Source: Sphingomonas sp. S2M10
GTDB taxonomy: Bacteria; Pseudomonadota; Alphaproteobacteria; Sphingomonadales; Sphingomonadaceae
Assembly (NCBI RefSeq): GCF_012650175.1
Contig: NZ_JAAILI010000014.1
Coordinates: 46,734 to 110,733 of the forward strand
Reading direction: 5' to 3'
DNA: 64,000 nucleotides
Shown: positions 19,123 through 31,414 of the stretch, in pieces
Layout: each line of letters opens with the position of its first letter
How positions within the stretch are numbered: position 1 is the first letter of the stretch
Program-made: the position numbers and the translations under genes
Notes under the pieces: model-generated
Databases searched by the model: none
Told to the model about the DNA's origin: nothing
Seen by the model: the letters and a program-made list of their open reading frames with translations, nothing else

Positions 19123-19704
19123 TTACGCCGCCTGCTTCGTTTCGCCGTCCGCCTGCGGGAACGGGAAACCGAAGAGACGGAGAAGCTCGCGAGCCTCGTC
19201 ATCCGTCTTGGCAGTGGTGGTAACGATCACGTCCATGCCGCGCACCTTGTCGATGCGGTCATAGTTGATTTCGGGGAACACGAGCTGTTCCTTCAGGCCG
19301 CAGGCATAGTTGCCACGACCGTCGAACGACTTCGGGTTCAGGCCGCGGAAGTCGCGGACGCGCGGGAGCGCGATCGTGATGAAACGATCGAGGAACTCGT
19401 ACATGCGCTCACGACGAAGGGTAACCTTCGCACCGATTGGCATGCCTTCACGCAGCTTGAACTGCGCGATCGACTTCTTCGCCTTGGTCACGACCGGCTT
19501 CTGGCCGGCGATCAGTTCCATTTCAGAAGCGGCCTGCTCGACCTTCTTCTTGTCCTGGGTGGCTTCGCCAACGCCCATGTTCAGCACGATCTTCTCGATG
19601 CGCGGAATTTCCATGACGTTCTTGTAGCCGAACTTCTCGGTCATCGCCTTGACGATCTGCTCGTCATAGAGCTTGCGCAGGCGAGGCGTGTACTTGTCAG
19701 CCAT
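19123..19704 (-). CDS. rplE: 50S ribosomal protein uL5
   Basis: 193 aa; [23 protein letters not shown] at the start, [10 protein letters not shown] and [25 protein letters not shown] in the 5S/P-tRNA contact region. Its start overlaps the rplX stop by 8 nt. A short acidic/polar tail (ADGETKQAA) exceeds the E. coli protein. Confidence 0.98.
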   Translation of the reverse strand: MADKYTPRLRKLYDEQIVKAMTEKFGYKNVMEIPRIEKIVLNMGVGEATQDKKKVEQAASEMELIAGQKPVVTKAKKSIAQFKLREGMPIGAKVTLRRERMYEFLDRFITIALPRVRDFRGLNPKSFDGRGNYACGLKEQLVFPEINYDRIDKVRGMDVIVTTTAKTDDEARELLRLFGFPFPQADGETKQAA

Positions 19705-20014
19705 TGATGACCTCCCCGGTCTTGACGGCGACGCGAACCTTCTTGCCGTCGCGTTCTTCGAAGCGGACGCGGGTCGGCTTGCCGTCGGCGGTCACGTGCG
19801 CGACCTTCGAGACATGCAGCGGCGCTTCGATGCGCACCAGGCCACCCTGGGGCTCGCCCTGGGTCGGCTTCTTGTGGCGCACGGCGATGTTCACGCCGGA
19901 AACGACGACCTTGTCGTCCTTCGGCAGCGACTTGACGACTTCACCGGTCTTGCCCTTGTCCTTGCCGGACAGGATTACGACCTTGTCGCCCTTCTTGATC
20001 TTGGCAGCAGCCAT
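19697..20014 (-). CDS. rplX: 50S ribosomal protein uL24
   Basis: 105 aa with an N-terminal KOW motif ([22 protein letters not shown]). An assembly-initiating protein near the tunnel exit. I take the ATG at 20012-20014, which overlaps the rplN TGA by one base; a GTG one codon upstream is less likely. Confidence 0.97.
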   Translation of the reverse strand: MAAAKIKKGDKVVILSGKDKGKTGEVVKSLPKDDKVVVSGVNIAVRHKKPTQGEPQGGLVRIEAPLHVSKVAHVTADGKPTRVRFEERDGKKVRVAVKTGEVING

Positions 20015-20382
20015 CACAGCACCTCGGGGGCGAGCGAAATGATCTTCATGAAGCCCTTCGAGCGGAGCTCGCGGACCACCGGGCCAAAGATACGGGTGCC
20101 GATCGGCTCCTCGTTCTTGTTGACCAGCACGGCGGCGTTACCGTCGAAACGGATCACCGAGCCGTCGGTGCGGCGGATGTCCTTCGCCGTGCGGACGATA
20201 ACCGCGCGGTGGACGTCGCCCTTCTTAACCTTGCCGCGGGGGGCGGCTTCCTTGATGCTGACGACGATGACGTCGCCCACGCCGGCGAAGCGACGCTTCG
20301 ACCCGCCCAGCACCTTGATGCACTGCACCCGCTTCGCGCCGCTGTTGTCAGCGACGTCGAGATTGGACTGCATCTGGATCAT
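20014..20382 (-). CDS. rplN: 50S ribosomal protein uL14
   Basis: 122 aa, [30 protein letters not shown] at the start and [23 protein letters not shown] at the end. Contacts 16S rRNA in bridge B8 and binds RsfS. About 140 nt of non-coding sequence with palindromes separates it from rpsQ. Confidence 0.98.
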   Translation of the reverse strand: MIQMQSNLDVADNSGAKRVQCIKVLGGSKRRFAGVGDVIVVSIKEAAPRGKVKKGDVHRAVIVRTAKDIRRTDGSVIRFDGNAAVLVNKNEEPIGTRIFGPVVRELRSKGFMKIISLAPEVL

Positions 20383-20446
20383 CGATCCGGTTCCTTCTCG
20401 TTTGGCCTGCCGGGACGCGCCCGGTGGTTCCGTTTCTAATGCGTCA

Positions 20447-20518
20447 CCCCGGCCTCACGGCCGGGGCACCAAAGCGGCGGCGTATGACCGCAACTCGAGT
20501 TCTCCGCAAGAGCGGAGA
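20447..20518. repeat. REP-like palindromes between rpsQ and rplN
   Basis: Two hairpins: a perfect 8-bp stem CCCCGGCC (20447-20454) / GGCCGGGG (20459-20466) with TCAC loop, and a 7-bp stem TCTCCGC (20501-20507) / GCGGAGA (20512-20518). The first resembles extragenic palindromes, yet it lies inside the spc operon, 65 nt before rplN on the minus strand. No T tract follows either. Confidence 0.75.
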
Positions 20519-20524
20519 TGACGA

Positions 20525-20791
20525 TTATGCGTCGACCGTGTTCGGCGTCGCGTGGGTATCGACCCGCCCGATCACCTTCCAGGTCTTCAGCTTGGAGATC
20601 GGCGCAGTCTCTTCGATGCGCACGGTCTCGCCGGCCTTGTACTCATTCGCCTCGTCATGGGCGTGGTACTTCTTCGAGCGGCGGATGATCTTCCCGTAGA
20701 GCGGGTGCTTCACCTTACGCTCCACGAGAACCACCACGGTCTTGTCGCCCTTGTCCGAGACGATGTTCCCGGTCAGCACGCGCTTCGGCAT
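20525..20791 (-). CDS. rpsQ: 30S ribosomal protein uS17
   Basis: 88 aa OB-fold protein; [33 protein letters not shown] at the start and the [18 protein letters not shown] block. A primary 16S 5'-domain binder. It starts 13 nt after rpmC. Confidence 0.98.
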   Translation of the reverse strand: MPKRVLTGNIVSDKGDKTVVVLVERKVKHPLYGKIIRRSKKYHAHDEANEYKAGETVRIEETAPISKLKTWKVIGRVDTHATPNTVDA

Positions 20792-20804
20792 GGTCTCGGT
20801 CCTC

Positions 20805-21008
20805 TTACTTGGCAGTCGAGCGCGAGCGCTCGTTCTGCAGCGTCTTGATACGGGCGATGTCGCGACGCACTTCCCGCACGCGGGTCGGCTTCTCGAGCTG
20901 GCTGGTGGCGGCCTGGAAGCGCAGGTTGAACTGCTCGCGCTTCAGGTTGCCCAGCTGCTCGGCGAGCTGGTCGTCGGTGTTGGCCCGAAAGTCGGTTGCC
21001 TTGGTCAT
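20805..21008 (-). CDS. rpmC: 50S ribosomal protein uL29
   Basis: 67 aa, all-helical; [42 protein letters not shown] is the family signature. It forms part of the tunnel-exit docking site for trigger factor and SRP with uL23. Gap to rplP is 5 nt. Confidence 0.98.
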   Translation of the reverse strand: MTKATDFRANTDDQLAEQLGNLKREQFNLRFQAATSQLEKPTRVREVRRDIARIKTLQNERSRSTAK

Positions 21009-21013
21009 TTCTA

Positions 21014-21445
21014 TCAGCCCTCCAGGTGCGTCGTGTCGCCGAGGCGAGCGACGACCTTGGTCTTGATCGGCAGCTTCATCGCGGCGCGCTCGAACGCTTC
21101 CGCGGCGAGCGGGCCGGGAACGCCGTCCAGCTCGAACAGGATGCGGCCCGGCTTGACGCGGGCGACCCAGAATTCCGGCGAACCCTTGCCCGAGCCCATG
21201 CGGACTTCGGCGGGCTTCGACGAAACGGGAACATCCGGGAAGATGCGGATCCAGAGACGACCCTGACGCTTGATGTGACGCGTGATCGCGCGGCGAGCCG
21301 CCTCGATCTGGCGCGCGGTGATCCGCTCGGGCTCCATCGCCTTCAGGCCATAGGAGCCGAAGTTGAGCGCCGTGCCACCCTTGGCTTCGCCATGGATGCG
21401 GCCCTTGAAGGCCTTGCGGAACTTGGTGCGCTTCGGTTGCAGCAT
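21014..21445 (-). CDS. rplP: 50S ribosomal protein uL16
   Basis: 143 aa; [23 protein letters not shown] at the start, [22 protein letters not shown] and the [20 protein letters not shown] loop. Reaches the peptidyl transferase centre and the A-site tRNA elbow. The hydroxylated Arg of E. coli uL16 lies in the conserved region (MGSGKGSPE). Confidence 0.98.
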   Translation of the reverse strand: MLQPKRTKFRKAFKGRIHGEAKGGTALNFGSYGLKAMEPERITARQIEAARRAITRHIKRQGRLWIRIFPDVPVSSKPAEVRMGSGKGSPEFWVARVKPGRILFELDGVPGPLAAEAFERAAMKLPIKTKVVARLGDTTHLEG

Positions 21446-21461
21446 TGTTCTGTCCTAGTCC

Positions 21462-22172
21462 TTAGCGGCGATGATCGTCGCGCGACGGGCGCACGCCCGA
21501 GGTCTGTGCCTCGAGGTTCAGCCGGTCCTGCGCCATCGGATCGTGGCCGAGGATTTCGCCCTTGAAGATCCAGACCTTCACGCCGCACACGCCATAGGCG
21601 GTGTGGGCTTCGGCCTCGGCATAGTCGACGTTCGCGCGCAGCGTGTGCAGCGGAACGCGGCCTTCGCGGTACCATTCGGTGCGGGCGATTTCCGCGCCGC
21701 CCAGACGGCCGGCGCAGGTGATACGAATGCCTTCGGCGCCGAGACGGAGCGCCGACTGCACCGCGCGCTTCATCGCACGACGGAACGCGATACGGCGCTC
21801 CAGCTGGTCCGCCACGCCCTGCGCGACGAGCTTCGCATCGACTTCCGGCTTGCGGATCTCGACGATGTTGAGCGAGACGTCGGACGAGGTCATCGCGCCG
21901 AGCGTCTTGCGCAGCTTCTCGATGTCCGCGCCCTTCTTGCCGATGATCACGCCGGGACGCGCCGCGAAGATCGAGATGCGGCACAGCTTGGCCGGACGCT
22001 CGATGACCACCTTCGAGATCGCGGCCTGCGGCAGCGTCTTGAGGATGAACTTGCGGATCTTGAGGTCCTCCAGCAGCAGACGGCCATAGTCATGGCCTTC
22101 CGCGAACCAGCGGCTGTCCCAGGTGCGGTTGATCTGCAGGCGCAGACCGATGGGATTGCTCTTCTGACCCAT
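21462..22172 (-). CDS. rpsC: 30S ribosomal protein uS3
   Basis: 236 aa. [11 protein letters not shown] start, KH domain with the GxxG loop VIIGKKGAD at about 75-83, and the C-terminal domain [19 protein letters not shown]. Part of the mRNA-entry helicase with uS4 and uS5. Start overlaps the rplV stop by one base. Confidence 0.98.
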   Translation of the reverse strand: MGQKSNPIGLRLQINRTWDSRWFAEGHDYGRLLLEDLKIRKFILKTLPQAAISKVVIERPAKLCRISIFAARPGVIIGKKGADIEKLRKTLGAMTSSDVSLNIVEIRKPEVDAKLVAQGVADQLERRIAFRRAMKRAVQSALRLGAEGIRITCAGRLGGAEIARTEWYREGRVPLHTLRANVDYAEAEAHTAYGVCGVKVWIFKGEILGHDPMAQDRLNLEAQTSGVRPSRDDHRR

Positions 22173-22549
22173 TATGCTTCTTCCTGCTCGCGCACGACGA
22201 TGCGCAGACGGCTGAACGGCTTCAGGATGCGGGTGGACTTGCCACGGCCGCGCGTCGCAAAGCGCTTCATCGTGATCGACTTGCCGACCGAGGCCTCGGC
22301 GACGACGAGGGCGTCGACGTCGAGGTTGTGGTTGTTCTCGGCGTTGGCGATGGCCGAAGCCAGCACCTTGCGCGCGTCGACCGCCATCGCCTTCTTCGAG
22401 AAGGCGAGGATGTTCATCGCTTCAGCCGCAGTACGACCACGGATCAGACCGGCAACCAGGTTCAGCTTCTGGGCCGAACCACGGATCTGGGTGGCGACGG
22501 CAAGGGCTTCCTTGTCGCCGACCTTACGGGGGGCTGCCTGCTTGCTCAT
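22172..22549 (-). CDS. rplV: 50S ribosomal protein uL22
   Basis: 125 aa; [28 protein letters not shown] and the hairpin tip region ([23 protein letters not shown]) that lines the exit tunnel and affects macrolide binding. Overlaps neighbours by one base at both ends (rpsC and rpsS). Confidence 0.98.
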   Translation of the reverse strand: MSKQAAPRKVGDKEALAVATQIRGSAQKLNLVAGLIRGRTAAEAMNILAFSKKAMAVDARKVLASAIANAENNHNLDVDALVVAEASVGKSITMKRFATRGRGKSTRILKPFSRLRIVVREQEEA

Positions 22550-22827
22550 TAGCGCTTACCCTTCTTGTCGGCGGCGTGGCCGGGGAAGAAGCGAGTCGGC
22601 GCGAACTCGCCGAGCTTCATGCCGACCATTTCCTCGTTGACCGACACCGGCACGAACTTGCGGCCGTTGTAGACGTTGAACGTCAGACCAACGAACTGCG
22701 GGAGGATCGTCGAGCGACGCGACCAGGTCTTGATCGGACCAGCGCGCGTGCCCTGATCCTGGGCGGCTTCTGCCTTCTTGAGAAGGTGCAGGTCCACGAA
22801 CGGACCCTTCCATACGGAGCGAGCCAT
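22549..22827 (-). CDS. rpsS: 30S ribosomal protein uS19
   Basis: 92 aa; [17 protein letters not shown] start and [34 protein letters not shown], typical of uS19 in the head near bridge B1a. Separated from rplB by 3 nt. Confidence 0.98.
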   Translation of the reverse strand: MARSVWKGPFVDLHLLKKAEAAQDQGTRAGPIKTWSRRSTILPQFVGLTFNVYNGRKFVPVSVNEEMVGMKLGEFAPTRFFPGHAADKKGKR

Positions 22828-22830
22828 CTA

Positions 22831-23682
22831 TCAGCCCTTCTTCTTCGCGTGACGCGAACGGATGATCATCTTGTCCGTCGCCTTGTTGTGGCGGGTGCGC
22901 GCACCCTTGGTCGGCTTGCCCCACGGGGTAACCGGATGACGGCCGCCCGAGGTACGGCCTTCACCACCGCCGTGCGGGTGGTCGACCGGGTTCTTCGCGA
23001 CACCGCGGGTGAGCGGACGCGCACCCTGCCAGCGGCTACGACCGGCCTTGCCGAAGTTCTGGTTCTGGTTGTCGGGGTTCGACACCGCACCCACCGTCGC
23101 CATGCAGGCGGCGTGGATGTAGCGCTGCTCGCCCGAGCCCAGACGCACGATCACCATGCCGCGGTCACGACCGACGACCTGGACGTACGCACCGGCCGAA
23201 CGGGCGATCTGACCGCCCTTGCCCGGCTTCATCTCCACATTGTGGACGATGGTGCCGACCGGCATCTGGCCCAGCTCCATGGCGTTGCCCGGCTTCACGT
23301 CGGTCTTCTTGCCCGCGATCACCTTGTCGCCGACAGCGAGACGCTGCGGCGCGATGATGTAGGCCAGACGATCCTTGCCGGCTTCGTCGGCGCCGTAGTT
23401 GATCAGCGCGATGAAGGCGGTGCGGTTCGGGTCATACTCGATCCGCTCGACAGTGCCTTCGACGTCCCACAGGCGGCGCTTGAAATCGACGATGCGATAG
23501 CGCTGCTTGTGACCGCCGCCGATGCCGCGCGAGGTGACATGGCCCTTGTTGTTACGGCCGCCGGTCTTCGTCTTGCCTTCGGTCAGCGCCTTGACGGGGC
23601 GACCCTTGAAGAGCTGCGAGCGGTCGATCAGGATCAGCCCGCGGACGCCAGGCGACGTCGGATTATAGTTCTTGAGCGCCAT
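22831..23682 (-). CDS. rplB: 50S ribosomal protein uL2
   Basis: 283 aa. [24 protein letters not shown] start; the catalytic-centre-proximal loop [30 protein letters not shown] is intact, including the conserved His of PHGGGEG. Needed for subunit association and peptidyl transfer. The [18 protein letters not shown] segment follows the family apart from the QNQN variation. Confidence 0.98.
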   Translation of the reverse strand: MALKNYNPTSPGVRGLILIDRSQLFKGRPVKALTEGKTKTGGRNNKGHVTSRGIGGGHKQRYRIVDFKRRLWDVEGTVERIEYDPNRTAFIALINYGADEAGKDRLAYIIAPQRLAVGDKVIAGKKTDVKPGNAMELGQMPVGTIVHNVEMKPGKGGQIARSAGAYVQVVGRDRGMVIVRLGSGEQRYIHAACMATVGAVSNPDNQNQNFGKAGRSRWQGARPLTRGVAKNPVDHPHGGGEGRTSGGRHPVTPWGKPTKGARTRHNKATDKMIIRSRHAKKKG

Positions 23683-23686
23683 GGTC

Positions 23687-23998
23687 TCAGATCCCCGTGG
23701 TCACGTCGATCTGTTCGCCCTGGGCGAGCGTCACGACCGCTTTCTTAAAGTCCGAACGGCGGTAGGGCGCGCCCTTCCACTTCTTGGTCTTGCCCTTCTG
23801 GACGAGGGTGTTCACGCCGGTGACCTTGACGTTGAACAGCGCCTCGACGGCAGCCTTGATCTCCGGCTTGGTCGCGTCGTTGGCGACCTTGAAGACCACG
23901 GCGTTCGCCTCGGAGACGAGCGTCGACTTTTCGGTGATGTGCGGGGCGAGCACCACGTCGTAGTGACGGATGTCGACCGGCTTGGACTGCTTAGCCAT
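23687..23998 (-). CDS. rplW: 50S ribosomal protein uL23
   Basis: 103 aa; [19 protein letters not shown] start and [30 protein letters not shown]. The main tunnel-exit platform for trigger factor and SRP. Its start overlaps the rplD stop by 8 nt. Confidence 0.98.
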   Translation of the reverse strand: MAKQSKPVDIRHYDVVLAPHITEKSTLVSEANAVVFKVANDATKPEIKAAVEALFNVKVTGVNTLVQKGKTKKWKGAPYRRSDFKKAVVTLAQGEQIDVTTGI

Positions 23999-24617
23999 TG
24001 AAGCGCGCCTCCAGCTTCTCGACGGCAGCGCGGGTCAGGACCAGCGTGTCGCTCTTCAGGATGTCGTAGACGTTGGCGCCGATCGCCGGCAGCACGTCCA
24101 CCTGGTGCAGGTTGCCTGCCGCCAGCGCGAAGCTGTTCTCGATGGTGTCGCCATCGATCACCAGGGCCTTCTTGCCGAAGCCCAGCTTCTCCAGGTTGCC
24201 GGCCAGGACCTTGGTCTTGCCGTTCTCGACGACCAGGCTGTCCATGACGATCAGCGAACCCGCCTTGGCGTGGCTCGACAGCGCCATCTTCAGGCCCAGC
24301 GCGCGGATCTTCTTGTTCAGCGACGGATTGAAGTCGCGAACACGGGCACCGTGCGCCTTACCACCGCCGATGAACACCGGCGCGCGGCGATCGCCGTGAC
24401 GGGCGGTACCGCCGCCCTTCTGGCGACCCCACTTCTTGCCCGTACGCGCAACGTCGGCGCGCTCGCGGGTGCCGCGGGCGGTGCCGCGACGCTTCTCGAG
24501 CTGCCAGGTGACGACGCGGTGCAGGATGTCGGCGCGCGGATCGAGACCGAAGATCTCGTCGTTGAGCTCGATATCGCCCTTCTCGGCGGCGTCGAGGGTT
24601 TGAACCTTGACCTTCAC
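23991..24617 (-). CDS. rplD: 50S ribosomal protein uL4
   Basis: 208 aa. The extended tunnel loop [30 protein letters not shown] is conserved. In gammaproteobacteria uL4 also autoregulates the S10 operon by binding its mRNA leader; here the leader candidate lies upstream of rplC. rplD follows rplC with no gap. Confidence 0.98.
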   Translation of the reverse strand: MKVKVQTLDAAEKGDIELNDEIFGLDPRADILHRVVTWQLEKRRGTARGTRERADVARTGKKWGRQKGGGTARHGDRRAPVFIGGGKAHGARVRDFNPSLNKKIRALGLKMALSSHAKAGSLIVMDSLVVENGKTKVLAGNLEKLGFGKKALVIDGDTIENSFALAAGNLHQVDVLPAIGANVYDILKSDTLVLTRAAVEKLEARFNG

Positions 24618-25367
24618 TTAGCCCTCCTGGCCTTCGGTGGCTTCCGGAGCGGCCACGGCGGGCGCTTCGGCGGGAGCCTCGTTGCTGTTCGCGACGGTCT
24701 TCAGACCGGCGGGGTACGGCGCTTCGGCGTGACGGGCGACCTTGACGGCGTCCTTCACGATCAGCCAGCCGCCCTTCGAGCCCGGAACCGAACCCTTGAC
24801 GAAGATCAGGCCGCGCTCGGCATCGGTGCCGACCACTTCCAGATTCTGCTGGGTGCGATTGCGGTCGCCCATGTGACCGGCCATCTTCTTGTTCTTGAAG
24901 ACGCGACCCGGATCCTGGCGGTTACCGGTCGAACCGTGCGAACGGTGCGAGACGGAAACGCCGTGGGTGGCGCGCAGACCGCCGAAGCCCCAACGCTTCA
25001 TGGCGCCGGCGAAACCCTTACCCTGGGTACGGCCCGACACGTCGACCAGCTGGCCTGCGACGAAATGGTCGGCCGAGATCTCGGCGCCCACGTCCAGCAG
25101 ACCATCTTCCTCGACGCGGAATTCGCAGAGGATCGCCTTCGGCTCGACTTCGGCCTTGCCGAAGTGGCCGCGCTGCGGCTTGGCGACGTTCTTGGCCTTC
25201 GCCGTGCCGGCGCCGACCTGAACGGCCACATAGCCATCCTTTTCGGTGGTGCGCTGTGCCACCACCTGGACGCCTTCCAGTGCCAGAACGGTCACCGGCA
25301 CGTGCCGGCCGTCGTCCTGGAACAGGCGGGTCATCCCCATCTTCTTCGCGATAACGCCAGTGCGCAT
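24618..25367 (-). CDS. rplC: 50S ribosomal protein uL3
   Basis: 249 aa from ATG 25365-25367: [27 protein letters not shown]. The [25 protein letters not shown] block approaches the peptidyl transferase centre and holds the usual Gln/Asn methylation region ([10 protein letters not shown]). The C-terminus has a 20-residue Ala/Glu/Pro-rich extension. The open frame before the ATG has no uL3 similarity and overlaps the leader. Confidence 0.97.
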   Translation of the reverse strand: MRTGVIAKKMGMTRLFQDDGRHVPVTVLALEGVQVVAQRTTEKDGYVAVQVGAGTAKAKNVAKPQRGHFGKAEVEPKAILCEFRVEEDGLLDVGAEISADHFVAGQLVDVSGRTQGKGFAGAMKRWGFGGLRATHGVSVSHRSHGSTGNRQDPGRVFKNKKMAGHMGDRNRTQQNLEVVGTDAERGLIFVKGSVPGSKGGWLIVKDAVKVARHAEAPYPAGLKTVANSNEAPAEAPAVAAPEATEGQEG

Positions 25368-25653
25368 CGGCCTGTTGCTCCTATCACAGAGGCACCCCCG
25401 GGACCATTCCCGCGGGTGCGTGTTCAACCCTGCATGTTTTACTGCGAAGCCCCCGTCCGGGCTGAACCTCCACCTTGCGGTGGAAGAGACGGGGGACGCA
25501 GGCCCGGCCACTCGAAAGCCGCCGGCGGTATCCCTTGTCGCTGCGAGCCTTAAGTGGCTCGCCACTCCTTGCGTTGGATCGGGAAACGATCCGGTCGAGG
25601 AGGATGGCGACTCCACCAAGGGAGTCGCGAATCTCGAGGAAGCGGCACCTTTA
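25368..25653 (-). ncRNA. Structured 5' leader of the rplC operon (candidate cis-regulatory RNA)
   Basis: Read on the minus strand from the predicted promoter to rplC, five stems appear: A 25607-25614/25621-25628 (8 bp); B 25576-25581/25587-25592 (6 bp); C 25553-25557/25562-25566 (5 bp); D an 8-bp stem 25450-25457/25488-25495 enclosing CCACC/GGTGG with a GCAA tetraloop; E a 12-bp stem with one mismatch, 25392-25403/25408-25419, ending 24 nt before the ATG. No gene fits here. The GNRA-type loop favours minus-strand RNA. Role is inferred from position only. Confidence 0.6.
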
Positions 25654-25676
25654 CGTCAGCTAGGCTTCCATGTCCA
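25648..25676 (-). promoter_or_regulatory. Possible sigma-70-type promoter for the rplC operon
   Basis: Minus-strand TGGACA (complement of 25671-25676, 5 of 6) and TAAAGG (complement of 25648-25653, 3 of 6) with 17-nt spacing, just downstream of the rpsJ terminator. The -10 is weak, so confidence is low. Confidence 0.35.
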
Positions 25677-25697
25677 CCGCATTAAAGGGTGAACGCC

Positions 25698-25722
25698 AAA
25701 AGCCCCCGCGAAGCGCGGGGGC
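25698..25722 (-). terminator. Intrinsic terminator after rpsJ
   Basis: Perfect 9-bp GC stem (25714-25722 with 25702-25710), 3-nt loop, then TTTT on the minus strand. It starts 11 nt after the rpsJ stop and would cut rpsJ off from rplC. Confidence 0.85.
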
Positions 25723-25732
25723 CAAAGCCGGC

Positions 25733-26044
25733 TCAGGCCAGCTTGATCTCGACGTCGACGCCGGCAGCCAGGTCGAGCTTCATGAGCGCGTCCACGGTCT
25801 GCGGGGTCGGCTGAACGATGTCGAGCATGCGCTTGTAGGTGCGCGTCTCGAACTGCTCGCGCGACTTCTTATCGATGTGCGGGCCACGGTTGACCGTGAA
25901 CTTGTCGATGTGAGTCGGGAGCGGGATGGGGCCACGGATGAGGGCGCCGGTACGGCGGGCGGTGTCGGCAATGTCGCCGGCAGCCTGATCGAGCACGCGG
26001 TGATCGAACGCCTTGAGGCGAATGCGGATATTCTGCGTTTCCAT
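25733..26044 (-). CDS. rpsJ: 30S ribosomal protein uS10 (NusE)
   Basis: 103 aa from the ATG at 26042-26044. [33 protein letters not shown] and the loop [19 protein letters not shown] are diagnostic. Besides its role in the 30S head it binds NusB and NusG in antitermination and transcription-translation coupling. Flanked by terminators on both sides, it is apparently monocistronic or fed by readthrough. Confidence 0.98.
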   Translation of the reverse strand: METQNIRIRLKAFDHRVLDQAAGDIADTARRTGALIRGPIPLPTHIDKFTVNRGPHIDKKSREQFETRTYKRMLDIVQPTPQTVDALMKLDLAAGVDVEIKLA

Positions 26045-26230
26045 GGTCCTACCGATGCGAAAGAGCGGGGCAACGCACCCAATTGCCATCCCGGCGAAGC
26101 CCCGGCCCCTGCCCCTTCCGCTGCTGGAGCGATTCGGGCGGCGCCGGTTGAACCGGAACGGCGGCTGGATGGCCGCCTCTTGCTGTTGAACTCAAAACTC
26201 GAAGGGCGCGCCTTTAACGGCCCTTCTATA

Positions 26231-26272
26231 AAAAGGCAACCGCCCGACACTCATTTTCTGAGTGCCGGGCGG
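26231..26272 (-). terminator. Intrinsic terminator after tuf
   Basis: A 14-bp stem (26259-26272 with 26240-26253) and 5-nt loop. The single non-Watson-Crick position is G-U in minus-strand RNA but A-C on the other strand, so the minus strand is the functional one. TTTTTAT follows within 5 nt. It begins about 40 nt after the tuf stop. Confidence 0.9.
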
Positions 26273-26313
26273 AACCTTTTTGCAGTCACCTGCGGGCATG
26301 CGCCCGCAAATGC

Positions 26314-27507
<1,194 letters not shown>

Positions 27508-27539
27508 TGTCTTCCTACCTTCTGATTCAATTTCCCGTG

Positions 27540-27578
27540 CCGCATGGGGACTCGCGAGAACGCGGCCCCATAGCGGCT
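27540..27578 (-). repeat. Hairpin in the fusA-tuf gap
   Basis: An 11-bp stem with one bulged base (27540-27550 with 27567-27578), 33-70 nt before tuf. No T tract. Possibly an mRNA-processing or stability element. Confidence 0.6.
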
Positions 27579-27587
27579 GTTTTCCGA

Positions 27588-29684
<2,097 letters not shown>

Positions 29685-29705
29685 GATCGTGGTTTCCTTG
29701 AAAAT

Positions 29706-29734
29706 TTGGGGAGCCGGACCGTCCAGCTCCCCAA
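29706..29734 (-). repeat. Hairpin in the rpsG-fusA gap
   Basis: Perfect 9-bp stem TTGGGGAGC (29706-29714) / GCTCCCCAA (29726-29734) with a self-complementary loop. On the minus strand it ends about 20 nt before fusA and is followed by AAATTTTC. Intercistronic attenuator or processing site are both possible. Confidence 0.6.
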
Positions 29735-29750
29735 TATGTAGGGTCGAAAG

Positions 29751-30221
29751 TTACCAGCGGTAGTGGCTGAAGGCGCGGTTCGCTTCCGCCATGCGGTGCG
29801 TGTCTTCGCGCTTCTTCACCGCGTTGCCGCGGTTGTTCGCCGCATCCATCAGCTCGCCCGAGAGACGGGCGGCCATGGTGTGCTCGCTGCGATTGCGGGC
29901 CGAGGCGATCAGCCAGCGGATCGCGAGCGCCTGCGCACGCTCCGGACGAACCTCGACCGGAACCTGGTAGGTCGCACCGCCGACGCGGCGGCTGCGGACT
30001 TCGATGCCGGGCTTCACGTTATTCAGCGCGTCATGGAACACGCCGATCGGCTCGCGCTTGGCGCGCTGCTCGACGGTTTCCAGGGCGCCATAGACGATCG
30101 CTTCTGCAACGGCCTTCTTGCCGTCCAGCATGACCGAATTCATGAACTTCGACAGTACCTGATCACCATAGACGGGATCGGGCAGGATTTCCCGCTTTTC
30201 GGGACGACGACGACGTGCCAT
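29751..30221 (-). CDS. rpsG: 30S ribosomal protein uS7
   Basis: 156 aa; [35 protein letters not shown] start, [24 protein letters not shown], and [16 protein letters not shown] end. Initiates assembly of the 3' domain of 16S rRNA and lines the E site. Confidence 0.98.
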   Translation of the reverse strand: MARRRRPEKREILPDPVYGDQVLSKFMNSVMLDGKKAVAEAIVYGALETVEQRAKREPIGVFHDALNNVKPGIEVRSRRVGGATYQVPVEVRPERAQALAIRWLIASARNRSEHTMAARLSGELMDAANNRGNAVKKREDTHRMAEANRAFSHYRW

Positions 30222-30283
30222 CTCAATATTTCCTTCTGATCTTCAGCCGATCCGGAACACGTCCGGGGCTTACTATGGCCTGA

Positions 30284-30655
30284 TTACTTCGGACGCTTCG
30301 CGCCGTACTTCGAACGGCTCTGCTTACGATCCTTGACGCCCTGCGTATCGAGCACGCCGCGAAGGACGTGGTAGCGGACGCCGGGAAGATCGCGCACACG
30401 GCCACCGCGGATGAGCACCACCGAGTGCTCCTGCAGGTTGTGGCCTTCGCCCGGGATGTAGCTGATGACTTCGCGGCTGTTGGTCAGACGGACCTTGGCC
30501 ACCTTGCGAAGTGCCGAGTTCGGCTTCTTCGGGGTCGTCGTGTACACGCGGGTGCAGACACCGCGCTTCTGCGGGTTCTGTTCCATCGCAGGGACCTTGG
30601 ACTTGGCCTTCTGCGGTTCGCGGCCCTTGCGGACCAGCTGGTTAATCGTCGGCAT
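30284..30655 (-). CDS. rpsL: 30S ribosomal protein uS12
   Basis: 123 aa from ATG 30653-30655 ([13 protein letters not shown]). [20 protein letters not shown] holds the streptomycin-sensitive Lys, and [13 protein letters not shown] holds the Asp normally methylthiolated by RimO. Residues associated with streptomycin resistance are wild type. First gene of the str operon. Confidence 0.98.
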   Translation of the reverse strand: MPTINQLVRKGREPQKAKSKVPAMEQNPQKRGVCTRVYTTTPKKPNSALRKVAKVRLTNSREVISYIPGEGHNLQEHSVVLIRGGRVRDLPGVRYHVLRGVLDTQGVKDRKQSRSKYGAKRPK

Positions 30656-30683
30656 GAAGCCCTTCACCTTTCAGATGGTTACT

Positions 30684-30759
30684 TTGCTGGAGCCCTGTTG
30701 GACAGAATACGAAAAAGCCCCGAAGGCCTCAGCCCCCCGGGCGATTGCGTCTCCAGCAA
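30684..30759 (-). promoter_or_regulatory. Folded leader of the str operon (possible attenuator)
   Basis: A 9-bp inverted repeat TTGCTGGAG (30684-30692) / CTCCAGCAA (30751-30759) encloses a smaller imperfect hairpin (30716-30729) that is followed on the minus strand by TTTTT (30712-30716). It starts about 30 nt upstream of rpsL. The arrangement looks like a terminator inside a larger competing stem. Confidence 0.5.
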
Positions 30760-30953
30760 CGTTCAGCTCTTTGTACCCAAGGCAGGAATCGCCCTACCCG
30801 GAACCGGGCGGCCTATACCGATGCGGGGCGATCCGGTCAACAGCACCGCCCCGCAGTCCGCACGCGCCGGACGTTAACCTTGTCCGGGGGCTGCCCCCTG
30901 CCGCCGCCTGTGCTAGCGCTCCGTCACGGAATCGGCCTCGATGGGGTATGCGA

Positions 30954-31394
30954 ATGTTCAACGGCAGTCGTAATCGGGAAGAGCGGACAACTTCCGGCGG
31001 CAGCGCGGGCCCGGCAGGCGCGCGGCGCGGGCAATTCTCGGTCCTCGGCGCCGACATCGTCATCACCGGCAACCTCACCGCCACCTCTGACCTGCATATC
31101 GACGGCAGGATTGAAGGCGATGTCCGCTGCGCCAGCCTGGTGCAGGGGGCCGAGAGCCAGATCTTCGGCCGAGTCGAAGCCGAGGATGCGCGACTTGCCG
31201 GATCGGTCGAAGGATCGGTCCGCGCCCGCCAGCTCACCATCGAGCGCACCGCGCGGATCACCGGCGACGTGGAATATGAGACGATCATGGTCGAACAAGG
31301 CGGCCATATCGACGGTCGCCTGAAGCACATGGGCGGCGCCACGGGTCCCGCTGCCGCCCCGGTATTGCTCGAGGCGAGCGGGGAAGCGGCCTGA
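30954..31394 (+). CDS. Bactofilin
   Basis: 146 aa. A disordered Ser/Gly/Arg-rich N-terminus (about 26 aa) and a C-terminal tail flank a right-handed beta-helix with repeated G-D-I/V-xx-x-L-x-I motifs (DIVITGNLTATSDLHIDGRIEGDVRC). Bactofilins polymerise without nucleotide into membrane-associated scaffolds for stalk, cell-shape or wall enzymes. ATG 30954 has GGGG 7 nt upstream; an ATG two codons earlier is possible. Divergent from rpsL. Confidence 0.9.
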   Translation: MFNGSRNREERTTSGGSAGPAGARRGQFSVLGADIVITGNLTATSDLHIDGRIEGDVRCASLVQGAESQIFGRVEAEDARLAGSVEGSVRARQLTIERTARITGDVEYETIMVEQGGHIDGRLKHMGGATGPAAAPVLLEASGEAA

Positions 31395-31414
31395 GGCCAC
31401 TCCCCCGGGGGCGA

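Noticed and set aside
25246..25692. Plus-strand open frame through the rplC leader
   Set aside because: No ribosome site, overlaps rplC, and translation resembles no family; the palindromic structure explains the sequence better. An antisense small RNA cannot be excluded.
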